From: Hymenobacter sp. 15J16-1T3B
GTDB lineage: Bacteria > Bacteroidota > Bacteroidia > Cytophagales > Hymenobacteraceae
Assembly (NCBI RefSeq): GCF_020711235.1
Contig: NZ_JAJFAV010000005.1
Coordinates: forward strand, 124,001 to 188,000
DNA length: 64,000 bases
Direction of reading: 5' to 3'
Shown: one piece after another, positions 8,440-18,170 of the stretch
Layout: each line of letters opens with the position of its first letter
How positions within the stretch are numbered: position 1 is the stretch's first letter
Made by a program: the position numbers and the translations under genes
The notes under the pieces: model-generated
Seen by the model: only the letters and a program-made list of their open reading frames with translations
Database searches by the model: none
What the model was told of the DNA's origin: nothing

Positions 8440-9381
8440 ATGATACGTCACCAGCGCCTGGCCCTGATTGACATGGGCACCAACACGTTTCACCTGCTCA
8501 TCGTGGAGCTGTCCGAGCGGCGCGGCGAGGCACCGCGGGTGCTGCTGCGTACCAAGGTGGGCGTGAAGCTGGGCGAGGGCGGCATCAGCAACGGCGAAAT
8601 TGCGCCGGCCGCTTTCGACCGGGCCCTGCACACCTTGCAGGCGTTTCAGGAGGAAATCGAGCTGCACCAGGTGACGGATGTGCGCGCCACGGCCACCAGC
8701 GCGGTGCGCGTGGCCCGCAACGGGGCCGAGCTGGTCAAGGCCATTTTCGAGCAAACCGGCATCCGCGTCGAAGTCATTGCTGGCGCCCGCGAGGCCGAGC
8801 TGATTTGCAAGGGCATCCGGCAGGCGGTGCCGCTGGGCGACGAGCCGCACCTGCTCATGGACATCGGCGGGGGCTCGGTGGAATTCATTATTGCCAACGA
8901 CCAGCAGATTTTCTGGAAGCAGAGCTTTGAAATCGGGGCTCAGCGCCTGCTCGACCAGTTTTTCCGCCACGACCCGCTCACGCAGGACGACGTGCGCGCC
9001 GAACAGGAGTTTTTACGCCACGCGCTGGTGCCCATGCTCTCGGCCGTGGAGCACTTTCGCCCCAGCACCCTGGTGGGCGCCTCCGGCTCGTTCGATACGC
9101 TCGGCGACTTGGAAGCCGCCCGGCAAGGCCAGGACCTCGCGCAACAGCCCGCCGCCCGCGACGTGTCGCTCGACAGCTTTTACCGTAGCTACGACGAGCT
9201 GCTGAGCACCACCCACGAGCAGCGCCTAGCCCTGCCCGGCATGACGCCCATGCGCGCCGACATGATTGTGGTGGCCTGCGTGCTCATCGACTTCGTGCTC
9301 AACGCCTGCCGCCTCACCCGCATCAAAGCCTCCGCCTACGCGCTGAAAGAGGGCTTGCTGGCCGAAATGCTGGAGCGGTAA
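8440..9381 (+). CDS. Ppx/GppA family phosphatase
   Basis: A 313-residue ASKHA-fold enzyme. ALIDMGTNTFHLLIVEL is the phosphate-1 motif, KLGEGGISNGEI follows, and LLMDIGGGSVEFII is the phosphate-2 motif. The family hydrolyses polyphosphate or guanosine pentaphosphate. The C-terminal HD domain found in long Ppx/GppA proteins is missing, as in the short exopolyphosphatase type. I start at the ATG giving MIRHQRLAL, because the residues upstream are low-quality and proline-rich. Confidence 0.9.
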   Translation: MIRHQRLALIDMGTNTFHLLIVELSERRGEAPRVLLRTKVGVKLGEGGISNGEIAPAAFDRALHTLQAFQEEIELHQVTDVRATATSAVRVARNGAELVKAIFEQTGIRVEVIAGAREAELICKGIRQAVPLGDEPHLLMDIGGGSVEFIIANDQQIFWKQSFEIGAQRLLDQFFRHDPLTQDDVRAEQEFLRHALVPMLSAVEHFRPSTLVGASGSFDTLGDLEAARQGQDLAQQPAARDVSLDSFYRSYDELLSTTHEQRLALPGMTPMRADMIVVACVLIDFVLNACRLTRIKASAYALKEGLLAEMLER

Positions 9382-9390
9382 CGCCGCCAT

Positions 9391-9416
9391 GCCCGGGGCG
9401 GCGGGCGGCCCCGGGC
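9391..9416. terminator. GC-rich hairpin after the Ppx/GppA gene
   Basis: An 8-bp perfect stem (9391-9398 with 9409-9416) 9 bp past the stop codon. No T-tract follows, so intrinsic termination is doubtful. Confidence 0.3.
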
Positions 9417-9566
9417 CGCACCGGGGTGCGGGGACTAGCTCGCGTTTGTGCGCGTGCGGCTCCTCGCAATAGGCTTTAACAGCCATTTTTGCGTCCGCCG
9501 AATTGTGAGCGGTGGGCACCGCTGGTGCCGCCCTCCCACCCTTCTACCTCATTTACTTCTGCCTCC

Positions 9567-10628
9567 TTGACTTTCGAGTACCAGCGTCTGTTTGATTTTG
9601 CCGAGGGCGTGTTTCGCGCCATGGGCTGCCCCGCCGAGGACGCCCGCCAAGCTACCGAAACCCTGCTGTCCGCCGATTTGCGCGGCGTCGACTCGCACGG
9701 TGTGGCCCGCCTGAGCGGCTACGTGCGCCTCTGGGAAGCCCAACGCATCAACGCCGCCCCACGCGTCGCCACGGTGCACGAGACGCCGAGCACGGCCGTG
9801 GTCGACGGCGACGCCGGCCTGGGCTTGGTGGTGGCCCCGCACGCCATGCGTCTGGCCATCGAGAAGGCGCAGGTGGCGGGCACGGGCTGGGTGGCGGTGC
9901 GCAATTCCAACCACTTCGGCATTGCCGGCTACCACGCCATGCTGGCCCTGCCCCACGACATGATTGGCATTGCCCTCACCAATGCCTCGCCGCTGGTGGC
10001 GCCTACCTACTCGCTGGAGCGCCTGCTCGGCACCAACCCGATTTCCGTCGCCATTCCGGCCGGGGAGCAGCCGCCCTTCGTGCTCGACATGGCCACCACC
10101 ACGGCCGCCCAGGGCAAAATGGAAATCCTGGAGCGCAAGGGCCTGCCCGCCCCCGCCGGCTGGATCCAGGACAAAGAGGGCCAACCGAGCAGCAACCCCA
10201 CCGAAACCCGCAACGGCGGCGCGCTGGTGCCGCTGGGCGGCGAAACCGGCTCGCACAAGGGCTACGGCCTGGGCGCCACCGTCGACATTCTTTCCGCGGT
10301 GCTGTCGGGCGCCAACTACGGGCCCTGGGTGCCGCCCTTCGTGGCCTTCCTGCAGCCGCCCGCCGACCCGGTGGGCCAGGGCATTGGGCACTTCTTCGGG
10401 GTGATGCGCGTGGACGCCTTCCGCCCCGCCGCCGAGTTCAAGGCGCACATGGACAAGTGGATTGAGACCTTCCGCCAGGCCAAGGCCGTGCCCGGCCAGC
10501 AGGTGCTCATCCCCGGCGACCCGGAGCGCCGCATGACGGAGGAGCGCCTCACGCACGGCATTCCGCTGCTGCAGAAAGTGGTGGACGACTTGCAGAGCGT
10601 CGGGCAAAAGTTCGGCGTGACGCTCTAA
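9567..10628 (+). CDS. Ldh2/malate-type NAD(P)-dependent dehydrogenase
   Basis: A 353-residue member of the LDH2/MDH2 oxidoreductase family (malate, sulfolactate, ureidoglycolate and related 2-hydroxyacid dehydrogenases). DSHGVARL holds His44 and RNSNHFGIAGYHAM holds His116, a conserved catalytic histidine of the family. GTNPISVAIP and GGETGSHKGYGLG are further family blocks. No ATG fits: the best start is the TTG at 9567, just before the first family-like residues. A second TTG at 9489 would overlap a promoter-like CATTTTTG at 9484-9491. The substrate cannot be told from sequence. Confidence 0.85.
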   Translation: MTFEYQRLFDFAEGVFRAMGCPAEDARQATETLLSADLRGVDSHGVARLSGYVRLWEAQRINAAPRVATVHETPSTAVVDGDAGLGLVVAPHAMRLAIEKAQVAGTGWVAVRNSNHFGIAGYHAMLALPHDMIGIALTNASPLVAPTYSLERLLGTNPISVAIPAGEQPPFVLDMATTTAAQGKMEILERKGLPAPAGWIQDKEGQPSSNPTETRNGGALVPLGGETGSHKGYGLGATVDILSAVLSGANYGPWVPPFVAFLQPPADPVGQGIGHFFGVMRVDAFRPAAEFKAHMDKWIETFRQAKAVPGQQVLIPGDPERRMTEERLTHGIPLLQKVVDDLQSVGQKFGVTL

Positions 10629-10710
10629 GGCCCACTACCGTGCCCCAAGTGCCGTCTGGCTACCGCTGGGCGGCGCTGGTGCGTTGTGGTCTGCCTTCGT
10701 TCATTTCGGG

Positions 10711-11847
10711 TTACGCCTTCCCTTTGGCTTCTTCCGGTTCCTGCCTATCGGGTTCCGCTGTGCCGGCGCGCAGGTGCAGCAGCGCCTCCCCGAGCCAGAA
10801 TACGCCCAGCGCAATGCCCGAGCCCAGCAAGGTATCAAACACCCGGCCCTGCACCGTGGGCAGCGTGGCGCCGGGGTGGCCGAGGGTGGCGTTGAGCAGG
10901 GCCATCGGGGTGATGAACAACAGGGCTAGGGCGTAATTGCGCGCCACTACCACTTCGGTCAGCCCCTGTAGCACCATCAGCGCCGCCACGGCCAGCATGC
11001 CCGCCGGGTGCAGCAGCCACAGGGCTTCGAAAACCAAAATGCCGAGCACCGTGCCCACGACGCGGTGCAGCCCGCGGATGATGGTCAGCCGCCGCGAGGG
11101 GCTGGACTGCAGCACGGCCACCGCGCTGAGCACCACCCAGTAGCTGCGGTAGGCGCCCAAGGGCCGGCTGAGCAGCACCGCCACCAGCACCGCGCCCACC
11201 ATGCGCACCGCCAGCACCGCCGTATCGGGCGGTAATTTGAAGCCGGGAAACAAAGCCTTCAAGCCCTGGCCTGGGCTGCGGCGCCTCACCGTCGGCAGCG
11301 CCAGCGGGGCCACGATGACCAGGTACGACAGCGCGGCCCCCAGCGCGGCCAGCCCCCACAGCCGCAGCCCGGGCAAGCCCACGCCGCCCAGGGCCACGGG
11401 CGCCGTCAGGCGCCCCGCCACCGCGGCCACCAGCACAAACATCATGGGCCCCGGCGGCCCCAGCCGGTAGCCCAGGACCAGCACCCCGGCCAGCCCGCTG
11501 ACGACGAGCAAGCAAGCCCCGGTCAGCCATAGGTTGCCGGCGCACAACACGCCCAGGGCCGCCGCCAGCAGCAGGCCCACGGCCACCAGCGGCAGCAAGC
11601 GGGCCCGGTCGATGCGGGCGAGGCTGGCGCCATAGAGGGCCGTGAAGCTGCCCAGCGCCGCCTGCAGACCCAGTGGCTGCTGGCCTAGCAGCGTGAACAG
11701 CCCCACGGGCAGCCCCAGGGCCAGCGCAGCTTCTAGGCCAGCCTGCCAGCGCCAAGGGGCTTGCTGCAGCTGGACCAGGCTGCGCACCGCGCGCCGGGTG
11801 CGGGGAACATACCGTTGCAGAGAACTTCGCATAAGCACCAAGCGCAT
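10711..11847 (-). CDS. FUSC-family membrane transporter
   Basis: A 378-residue integral membrane protein with about ten hydrophobic segments in two halves separated by a short polar linker near residue 200 (VRRRSPGQGLKALFP). The second half carries RSYWVVLSAVAVLQSSPSRRLTIIRG-like sequence typical of FUSC/aromatic acid exporter family proteins. The family exports fusaric or aromatic acids, or is uncharacterised. An alternative ATG lies 15 nt further in (11832). A 7-bp hairpin (11853-11859 with 11871-11877) sits just before the start. No efflux partners are adjacent. Confidence 0.8.
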   Translation of the reverse strand: MRLVLMRSSLQRYVPRTRRAVRSLVQLQQAPWRWQAGLEAALALGLPVGLFTLLGQQPLGLQAALGSFTALYGASLARIDRARLLPLVAVGLLLAAALGVLCAGNLWLTGACLLVVSGLAGVLVLGYRLGPPGPMMFVLVAAVAGRLTAPVALGGVGLPGLRLWGLAALGAALSYLVIVAPLALPTVRRRSPGQGLKALFPGFKLPPDTAVLAVRMVGAVLVAVLLSRPLGAYRSYWVVLSAVAVLQSSPSRRLTIIRGLHRVVGTVLGILVFEALWLLHPAGMLAVAALMVLQGLTEVVVARNYALALLFITPMALLNATLGHPGATLPTVQGRVFDTLLGSGIALGVFWLGEALLHLRAGTAEPDRQEPEEAKGKA

Positions 11848-11950
11848 GGGAAAGCGCCCGTGTTTGTACGGGGCGCTGGTCTTGGTGGCTTGCTAGGTGT
11901 GTGGCTGCAGCCGTGGGGCGCGGCCCACCGCTGCGCTAGGCCCCAAAAAA

Positions 11951-11985
11951 GCCCGGTGCACCGAGGAAATCCTCGCGCACCGGGC
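11951..11985 (-). terminator. Terminator of the first L,D-transpeptidase-like gene
   Basis: A 9-bp outer stem (11951-11959 with 11977-11985) and a 5-bp inner stem around AAAT. On the minus strand it is followed by six T residues. It lies 48 bp past the stop of the gene at 12033-12881. Confidence 0.8.
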
Positions 11986-12032
11986 CAACGGGTCGGCAGG
12001 CAATTGCCTTCGACCCATTCAAGCGTTGGGCG

Positions 12033-12881
12033 TTACACCGATTGGCCGACACTGCCTACGGCCGCGTACACGCGGGCGGCTTCGTCGGTATCGAGGTACT
12101 GCGACTGGTAGTTCGGGTCGTTGCCGTTCAGGAACAAGCAGGCGCCCTTGCCCAGCGTGTCGATGATCTGGGCGTACTGGTCCATGGGCAGGGCCGGGCA
12201 GCCGAGGCTGCGGCCCAGGCGGCCATTTTGCTTGATAAAATCTTCGCTGACGTAGTCGGCGCCGTGCATCACCACGGCCCGTTCGCGGGCGTTGTCGTTG
12301 AAGCCCAGATCTTGGCCGTCGAGCTTGAGGGAGCGGCCGTGTTTGCCGTAGTACTCGGTATCGGTTACGTAGAAGCCCAAACTGCTCATGTTCGACTCGT
12401 TCTGGTTCGAAAAGGTGGTGGCCACGTTTTCGCCGGAGTTGTGGCCGTGGGCTACCAGCGTGTGATAGAGCACTTCCTTTTTGTCCAGATCGAGCACCCA
12501 CAGCCGCTTTTCGGTGCTGGGCAGGTCGAAATCGGCCACGGCCAGCAGCTGGCGGTTAGGGTCGAGCTTATCTTCAGCGCGCAGGTTCAGAAAGCCGGTG
12601 TAAGCCTTTTCGAACACGTCGAAGCGCAGGCCCTGGGCCCCGAGGTTCAGTTCGTCGTAGAGCTGGCGCGTGCCCTGGGTGAGCAGCGTCACCGGCGAAG
12701 GGGCGGCGGGGCGGCTCAGGGCCACCGGCAGCTGGTGCCCGTGGGCTTGGCTGGTGCGCACCGGGCCGGCCAGCGGCGTGGCCAAGAACAGAGAAGCCAC
12801 AAACGGCAGCGCCCGGCGGGCAAGGCGGCGCGCTTTGGCTTTCAGGCGGAGACGGTGAACGACGCTATTATGCTTTTCCAT
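12033..12881 (-). CDS. Murein L,D-transpeptidase catalytic domain (YkuD_2) protein
   Basis: A 282-residue secreted protein with a long basic N-terminus, then a hydrophobic segment (LPFVASLFLATPLAG). The catalytic signature is VMHGADYVSEDF (His206) and GRSLGCPALP (Cys228), as in the YkuD_2 family implicated in peptidoglycan cross-linking. Substrate is presumably periplasmic murein, but this branch is poorly characterised. The start is the ATG giving MEKHNSVVH; a 26-codon extension is rich in Pro and Arg and unlikely. A paralogue lies at 23512-24348. Divergent from the amylase gene. Confidence 0.85.
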   Translation of the reverse strand: MEKHNSVVHRLRLKAKARRLARRALPFVASLFLATPLAGPVRTSQAHGHQLPVALSRPAAPSPVTLLTQGTRQLYDELNLGAQGLRFDVFEKAYTGFLNLRAEDKLDPNRQLLAVADFDLPSTEKRLWVLDLDKKEVLYHTLVAHGHNSGENVATTFSNQNESNMSSLGFYVTDTEYYGKHGRSLKLDGQDLGFNDNARERAVVMHGADYVSEDFIKQNGRLGRSLGCPALPMDQYAQIIDTLGKGACLFLNGNDPNYQSQYLDTDEAARVYAAVGSVGQSV

Positions 12882-13122
12882 CGGAGGGGTTTCGTTTGGG
12901 CCACAGGGCCTTGCGACCCTTCGGAGTTCTATACGAGGCGGCCCCGATATAGGCTGCAACTGATATTCTTAACGGCCGGCGGCGGCGGATGATTCCGCTG
13001 CGCGGGAAAAACCTTCGCAAACGATTGTGGCAGCTAAAAATATTCCGCAACTTACCAGCCCGGCTTGCGTGCACACATCCCGGTTTTGTCCTTTTTTCTT
13101 ACCGCATTCCCGACCTTTACTC

Positions 13123-15498
13123 ATGTTGAAAATCTGGCGCACCGCGTCCCGTTTGGGGGCGCTGGCCGCAGTCGGTGTGGCCCTGCTGCTGGGCCCCGCC
13201 GCACAGGCACAGTCCAAAGTCGTCCTCCAGGGCTTCTGGTGGGACTACTGGAATTCCAACTACCCCAACGGCTGGGCCAACTACCTCGCCGAGCTGGCCC
13301 CGCGCCTCAAGGCCATGGGCGTCGACGCCGTCTGGATTCCGCCGAGCATCAAGAACGGCAACCAGGGCAACGGCTACTCCCCGTTCGACCAGTACGACCT
13401 CGGCGACAAGTACCAAAAGGGTTTCGTGGGCACGCGCCTGGGCACCAAAGATGAGCTGCTGCGCATGGTGGCCGTGCTCCACGCCAACGGCATCGAAGTG
13501 GTGCAGGACGTGGTGCTCAACCACGTCGACGGGGCCGGCTCCCAGTCGGGCGCGGGCGGGCAGGACCCGGCCGCCTGGGAAGACTACAGCACGAGTAAGT
13601 ACAAAAACTTCCGCTACGTCTCCTACAACTCCCCGGCCTCGGCGGAGGACGCGGCCAATTACCTGGCCCGCTCGGGCCGCTGGCCCAAAAACTGGCAGAA
13701 CTTCAACCCCAACCCCGGCAATAATTCTACTTCCGGCGACTGGAACGCGGTGTATTTCGGGCCGGACGTGAGCTACTATTCGGGCTCCTACGGCACCAGC
13801 TCCAACGCCACCTACAACCCGGCGCAAACCTCGGACTACATGCGCGCCCAGGCCCGCAACTGGCTGATCTGGTACAAGAAGCAGGTGGGCTTCGACGGGG
13901 TGCGTCTCGACGCGGTAAAGCACTTCCCGGACTTCGCCACCGAAGACTTCCTGTATAACCTGCAGAGCAACGCCGGCTGGGCCTCGGGCGGGGCCACCAT
14001 GTTTGCCGTGGGCGAATGGGTGGGGTCGGCCTCGCAGATGGACGGCTGGTGCACCAACGTGCAGAACCGCTCCGGCACCTTCGACTTCTCGCTGCGCAAT
14101 GGTATCTACAACATCGTCAGCGGCGGCGGCAACTTCGACCTGGGTTCCTTGCCCAGCTACCAGCAGGGCACGCGCGTGGTCAACATCAACGGCAGCTACG
14201 TGCACCGCACGGCCCCGTTCGTGAACAACCACGACACCTTCCGGCCCAGTACCGACGCCAACGGCAACTACACCGGCTGGAACTCGGGCTCGGAGCTGGC
14301 CCCGCACATCGACCCGTTCGACCCGCGCCTCTCGGCCGCTTACGCCGCCGCCTTCGCCGTGGACGGCAACCCGCAGGTTTTCTTCGAGGACCTCTTCAAC
14401 ATCGGCAGCACCAGCAAGCGGTACTCGCACCGCCCCACCAGCACCACCGATTTGCCGGTGCGCGACGATCTGAACAACCTGATCTGGTGCCACCAGAACC
14501 TGCACTTTAAGGACGGGGCCTACAAGGTGCGCTACCAGGCGGCCGACCACCTCGTCATCGAGCGCAGCAGCAAGGCCATTATTGGCATCAACGACAACTA
14601 CTCGACCTGGCAGAACAACACCGTGTCGTGCGACTTCGCCCCGGGCACGGTGCTCAAGGACTACTCCGGCGCCAACGGCACGGCCACCGTGACGGTGAGC
14701 AGCGCGCAAACGGTGAGCATCAACACGCCGCCCTGCAACGGCACAGCTACCGGCGGGCGCCGCGGCTACTCGGTGTGGGCGCCGGTGAACATCGGCACCA
14801 ACTACGTGCGCACTGCCCTGAGCACCACCCAGGAATGGGAGCTGGCCGACGACCTGGGCGACCGGGACAGCCGCTCCCTGGGCCAGGGCGGGCAGCTGCC
14901 GGCGGCCTCCACGGCCTGGCGCACGGCCGGCCGCATCTACGTGGGCGCCAACAAGACGGTGAGCTATAACCTGTTCCCCTCGGACGGCACCCGCTCGTTG
15001 GTCGTGGCCCTGTTCAACGCCAGCGGCACGCAGGTGGCCAGCGCTTCGGGCACGGGCACGCTGACCGGCTCCTACACGCCCACGGCCGACGGCTGGATTA
15101 CGCTCAAAGCCCGCCAGAACAGCACCGCCAACCCCGCGCAGAAAGCCTTCGTGAAGGTGACTTACACGGCCCCCACGGTTATCAACACCGCCACGGCCGG
15201 CCGCAGCAGCACCGTCACGGCCGCCACCGACGCCAAGCTGGCCCTGGCCGCCGACCTGCAGCTGTACCCCAACCCCACCGCTGCCGACCGCATCGAGCTG
15301 ACGCTGGTGGCACCCGAGGAACAAACGGTGACCCTGCAACTGCACGACCTCACCGGCCGCCGCGTGCACCAGGAAGCCGTGAAGCTCTACCCCGGCTCGA
15401 CCACCACGCGCCTGCAGCCCGGCAAGCAGTTGCCCGCCGGCGTGTACACGGTGAGCGTACCCGAGCTGCACCTCACGCGCAAGCTGGTGGTGAAGTAA
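13123..15498 (+). CDS. Secreted alpha-amylase (GH13) with T9SS sorting domain
   Basis: A 791-residue enzyme that hydrolyses alpha-1,4-glucans outside the cell. The signal peptide ends near AQA (residue 29). The four GH13 blocks are intact: DVVLNH (129-134), GVRLDAVKH with nucleophile Asp263, VGEW with acid/base Glu298, and NNHD with Asp371. After the barrel and a beta domain comes a region resembling a pre-peptidase/beta-sandwich domain (about 560-690). The last 80 residues, starting LQLYPNPTAADRIELTL and ending in TRKLVVK, form a type IX secretion sorting domain. Start is the ATG before MLKIWRTA. It stands alone with its own terminator; no SusC/SusD partners are near. Confidence 0.95.
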   Translation: MLKIWRTASRLGALAAVGVALLLGPAAQAQSKVVLQGFWWDYWNSNYPNGWANYLAELAPRLKAMGVDAVWIPPSIKNGNQGNGYSPFDQYDLGDKYQKGFVGTRLGTKDELLRMVAVLHANGIEVVQDVVLNHVDGAGSQSGAGGQDPAAWEDYSTSKYKNFRYVSYNSPASAEDAANYLARSGRWPKNWQNFNPNPGNNSTSGDWNAVYFGPDVSYYSGSYGTSSNATYNPAQTSDYMRAQARNWLIWYKKQVGFDGVRLDAVKHFPDFATEDFLYNLQSNAGWASGGATMFAVGEWVGSASQMDGWCTNVQNRSGTFDFSLRNGIYNIVSGGGNFDLGSLPSYQQGTRVVNINGSYVHRTAPFVNNHDTFRPSTDANGNYTGWNSGSELAPHIDPFDPRLSAAYAAAFAVDGNPQVFFEDLFNIGSTSKRYSHRPTSTTDLPVRDDLNNLIWCHQNLHFKDGAYKVRYQAADHLVIERSSKAIIGINDNYSTWQNNTVSCDFAPGTVLKDYSGANGTATVTVSSAQTVSINTPPCNGTATGGRRGYSVWAPVNIGTNYVRTALSTTQEWELADDLGDRDSRSLGQGGQLPAASTAWRTAGRIYVGANKTVSYNLFPSDGTRSLVVALFNASGTQVASASGTGTLTGSYTPTADGWITLKARQNSTANPAQKAFVKVTYTAPTVINTATAGRSSTVTAATDAKLALAADLQLYPNPTAADRIELTLVAPEEQTVTLQLHDLTGRRVHQEAVKLYPGSTTTRLQPGKQLPAGVYTVSVPELHLTRKLVVK

Positions 15499-15516
15499 CG
15501 TTCGTAGTAATGCATT

Positions 15517-15553
15517 AAAAAAGCCGCTTCCGGAATCCGGGAGCGGCTTTTTT
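15517..15553 (+). terminator. Bidirectional terminator after the amylase gene
   Basis: An 11-bp stem with one G-U pair, flanked by A6 and T6 (15517-15533 with 15537-15553), 18 bp past the amylase stop. The symmetric A and T runs mean it can act on both strands. Confidence 0.9.
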
Positions 15554-15576
15554 AATGGCGTCATTCAATCAGTCCA

Positions 15577-15763
15577 TCATCCTGAGGCTTAGCCGAAGGA
15601 CCTTCCTCCAACCCCGCACCGCCGCTGCCGACGAAGTGCAAACGCTTTTCACTGTTGTAGCAAAGAAGCGCAGCTACCGGTACCCTTACGAAGAGGCGTC
15701 GGTGGCTGCGCTTGTTAGTTTGGTGCAGGGTGCGAGGAGGGTCCTTCGCTGCGCTCAGGATGA
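15577..15763. repeat. Long imperfect inverted-repeat element A
   Basis: Outer arms of about 30 nt (15577-15608 with 15734-15763, sharing TCATCCTGAG and GAAGGACC) enclose a second inverted pair (15666-15679 with 15700-15713, 13 of 14 bases). The whole folds as an extended hairpin of about 190 nt without an ORF of its own. It resembles dispersed palindromic or MITE-like repeats common in this phylum. It fills most of the gap between the amylase and TonB receptor genes. Confidence 0.7.
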
Positions 15764-15780
15764 CACGTTTTTTATTTCGC

Positions 15781-18099
15781 TCAAAAGAAAAAGCTTCCCG
15801 TCAGCTTGGCGAAGAAGGGCGTACCGGGCGTGAAGTGCAGCTCCGACACGGGGGCCGCCTCGCCGCGCAGCTGGCTTTCGGTGTCGAATTGGGCCTCGTT
15901 CCAGTCGGCGTTCAGCAGGTTTTCGATGGTCAGCCCCAGCTGGTAGCGGCGGTGGGTGTAGTTGGCCACGGCATCCACGAGCGTGTAGCCGCGGGCGCGC
16001 ACCGAGTTGCCCTCGTTGGCCGGGCGGCTGTCGACGTGGCGGTAGCGCAAGCTGGCGCTGAAGCCGCCGGGGCGCTTCCACGTCAGCCCGCCGATGCTGG
16101 TGAGCGTGGGTGCCAGCGGAATGTAGTTCTGGCCCGCGGGGTCGTCCACCGAGCGGCCGCGGTTCAGGTTCAGGTCCACGTCGGCGAAAACAGAAGGCGT
16201 GAGTTGGTAGCGCACGGCCAGATCCACCCCCACGCGGCGGGTGCGGCCGGCGCTTTCCACCACGGCCTCGTCGCCCACGTAAATCAGCTCGTCCTGCAGG
16301 TGCAGGGCCCACACGGCTAGGTTCACCACCAACTCAGGCGCGGGCTTGAAATTCGAGCCGACTTCGTAGCCGATGGCCCGGGGCAAGGCGCCGGCCTTGT
16401 CGAGCACCACCGAGCGGGCGTCGTTCGAGTGGAAGCCCACGCCGGAGCGGGCAAACAGCTGCACGGCCGGGCTGAGCTGGTAATACAGGTTCAGCTTGGG
16501 GCTGACGCGGGCCTTGGCGGCCCGGCCCGAGAGCGAATCAAACCGGTCTTCGCGGAAGCGGAAGCGGAAGTAATCGAGGCGGGCAGCGGCGTTCAGCGTA
16601 AGGCGGTCCGACAGCGGCAGCGTGGCGTCGAGCCAGGAGAAATAGCTCTGCTCCTGCACCCGGCCGCTCACCAGCGTATCGGTCACGGCGCGCCGTACGC
16701 TGTGGCGCAGGGCCAGGTCCACGTCGTCGAAGCGGGTGCCCACGCCCAGGTTGGTGCGCAGGGTGCGGCCGCCGACGGCGAATCCCCGCTCGTAGGTGCC
16801 GCGGTAGCCGGCCAGGTTACGCGCTTCGTTTTGCCGGATTTGGTCCCCGTCCGCGGGGTTGTCGCGGTAGAAGGTGAAGTTGGAGTAGAGGTTGAAGCCG
16901 TAGCGCGAGTAGTACGCCTGCTGGGTGAGCACCGCGTCGTGCGGCAAATCCACCGTGAGCTGCACGTTGGCGTTGGTGCGGGCCGTGTTGCCGCCCTCCG
17001 TGGGGTCGATGGAGCCGAAACGGGTAATCAGCCCCTCGCGGATGGCGCGCTCCGGCACCTGGCCCGAAGCGTCCCAACGCGAGGTAAAGTGCCAGCCGCT
17101 CACCGACAAGGTGGTGCGCTCCGAGAGCTGGCCGGTGTACTTGAGCAGGCCGTTGAAGCGGTTGAAGTGCTGCTTTTGCTCGAAGTAGGAGTTGGTGAAG
17201 TTGTACTCCGAGGCGAGGTAGGCGCTTTCGCGGCCGCGCTGGCTGAAGAGGTGACCGTTTTTGCCCAGCAAGTCGAGCAGCAGCACCGCGCGGCGCGTGT
17301 CGAAGCGGCCGACTTCTAGCTTGACCTGGCTTTGCTCCAGGCTGGTTTTGGTGGTGAATTCGCCGGCGCCGGCCGTGGCAAAATCGCCGAAGCGGGCCGA
17401 GTACGGGCCTTTGTACACGCGCAGCTGCTCCACTACTTCGGGGATGACGAAGTGAAAGTCGGCGTAGCCCTGCCCGTGGGCGTGCGAAACCATGTTCACT
17501 GGCATGCCGTCGATGCTCACGTTGAAGTCGGTGCCGTGGTCACAGTCGAAGCCGCGCAGGTAGATCTGCTCGGCCTTGCCCCCGCCCGCGTGCTGGGCAA
17601 TGAAGAGGCCCGGCACCAGCCGCAGCAGGTCCTGGGCGGAGTTGACGGGCCGCAGCTGCCGGTCGATGCCGCTGATGGCGGCCACGCTCTGGTTCAGGTC
17701 GCGGGGCTGGGCCACGGTGACTTCGGCCAGCTGCAGCGCCGTGGGCACCAGGGCCAGGGTCAGCGGCTCGGGCGCGGCACCGGTGGCGGGTACGGTCAGG
17801 GCCGCCGTCTGACCGCGGTAGCCCAGCGCCGACACGCGCACCTGATACGAGCCGGCCGGCAAGCCGCCGAGGCGGAAGCGGCCGAGGGCGTCGGTAGTGG
17901 CGCCGTCGGTGGGGCGGCCGTCAAGGCGTACCGTCACGCCGGGCAGCGGGCGGTGCGAGGCCGAATCGAGCACCGAGCCGCGCAACGCGGTTACCGTCTG
18001 GGCATTGGCCGGGGCAACCAGCGTCAGCGACATCAACAGAAAGGGCAACAGCAGGCTTAGCTGCCGGGCCAGGTGGCCGGAGCGTAGCAGTGAGGGCAT
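15781..18099 (-). CDS. TonB-dependent receptor
   Basis: A 772-residue outer-membrane receptor. The signal peptide ends at ANA (residue 33). A carboxypeptidase-regulatory-like beta domain follows (about 38-115, LRGSVLDSASHRPLPGVTV), then the plug (about 130-235, including YLRGFDCDHGTDFNVSIDG), then the 22-strand barrel ending in aromatic residues (LTGSFFF). The plug carries an unusual His-containing stretch, MVSHAHGQGYADFHF, which could favour a metal or metal-chelate ligand; that is inference. No SusD gene is adjacent. It is the last gene of the run from DUF4331 through HupE and has its own structured leader. Confidence 0.92.
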   Translation of the reverse strand: MPSLLRSGHLARQLSLLLPFLLMSLTLVAPANAQTVTALRGSVLDSASHRPLPGVTVRLDGRPTDGATTDALGRFRLGGLPAGSYQVRVSALGYRGQTAALTVPATGAAPEPLTLALVPTALQLAEVTVAQPRDLNQSVAAISGIDRQLRPVNSAQDLLRLVPGLFIAQHAGGGKAEQIYLRGFDCDHGTDFNVSIDGMPVNMVSHAHGQGYADFHFVIPEVVEQLRVYKGPYSARFGDFATAGAGEFTTKTSLEQSQVKLEVGRFDTRRAVLLLDLLGKNGHLFSQRGRESAYLASEYNFTNSYFEQKQHFNRFNGLLKYTGQLSERTTLSVSGWHFTSRWDASGQVPERAIREGLITRFGSIDPTEGGNTARTNANVQLTVDLPHDAVLTQQAYYSRYGFNLYSNFTFYRDNPADGDQIRQNEARNLAGYRGTYERGFAVGGRTLRTNLGVGTRFDDVDLALRHSVRRAVTDTLVSGRVQEQSYFSWLDATLPLSDRLTLNAAARLDYFRFRFREDRFDSLSGRAAKARVSPKLNLYYQLSPAVQLFARSGVGFHSNDARSVVLDKAGALPRAIGYEVGSNFKPAPELVVNLAVWALHLQDELIYVGDEAVVESAGRTRRVGVDLAVRYQLTPSVFADVDLNLNRGRSVDDPAGQNYIPLAPTLTSIGGLTWKRPGGFSASLRYRHVDSRPANEGNSVRARGYTLVDAVANYTHRRYQLGLTIENLLNADWNEAQFDTESQLRGEAAPVSELHFTPGTPFFAKLTGSFFF

Positions 18100-18170
18100 A
18101 GCGGCAATTGAGGGTGACGCCGGGCCGGCCCGCGGTTACGCGGCGGCCAGCCGGTTGTCGGATGACGAGA

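Noticed and set aside
13117-15564. Open frame of 815 codons on the minus strand opposite the amylase gene
   Set aside because: It mirrors the amylase codons in the high-GC antisense frame, has low-complexity Val/Gly/His content and no domain; the plus-strand amylase has intact catalytic blocks.
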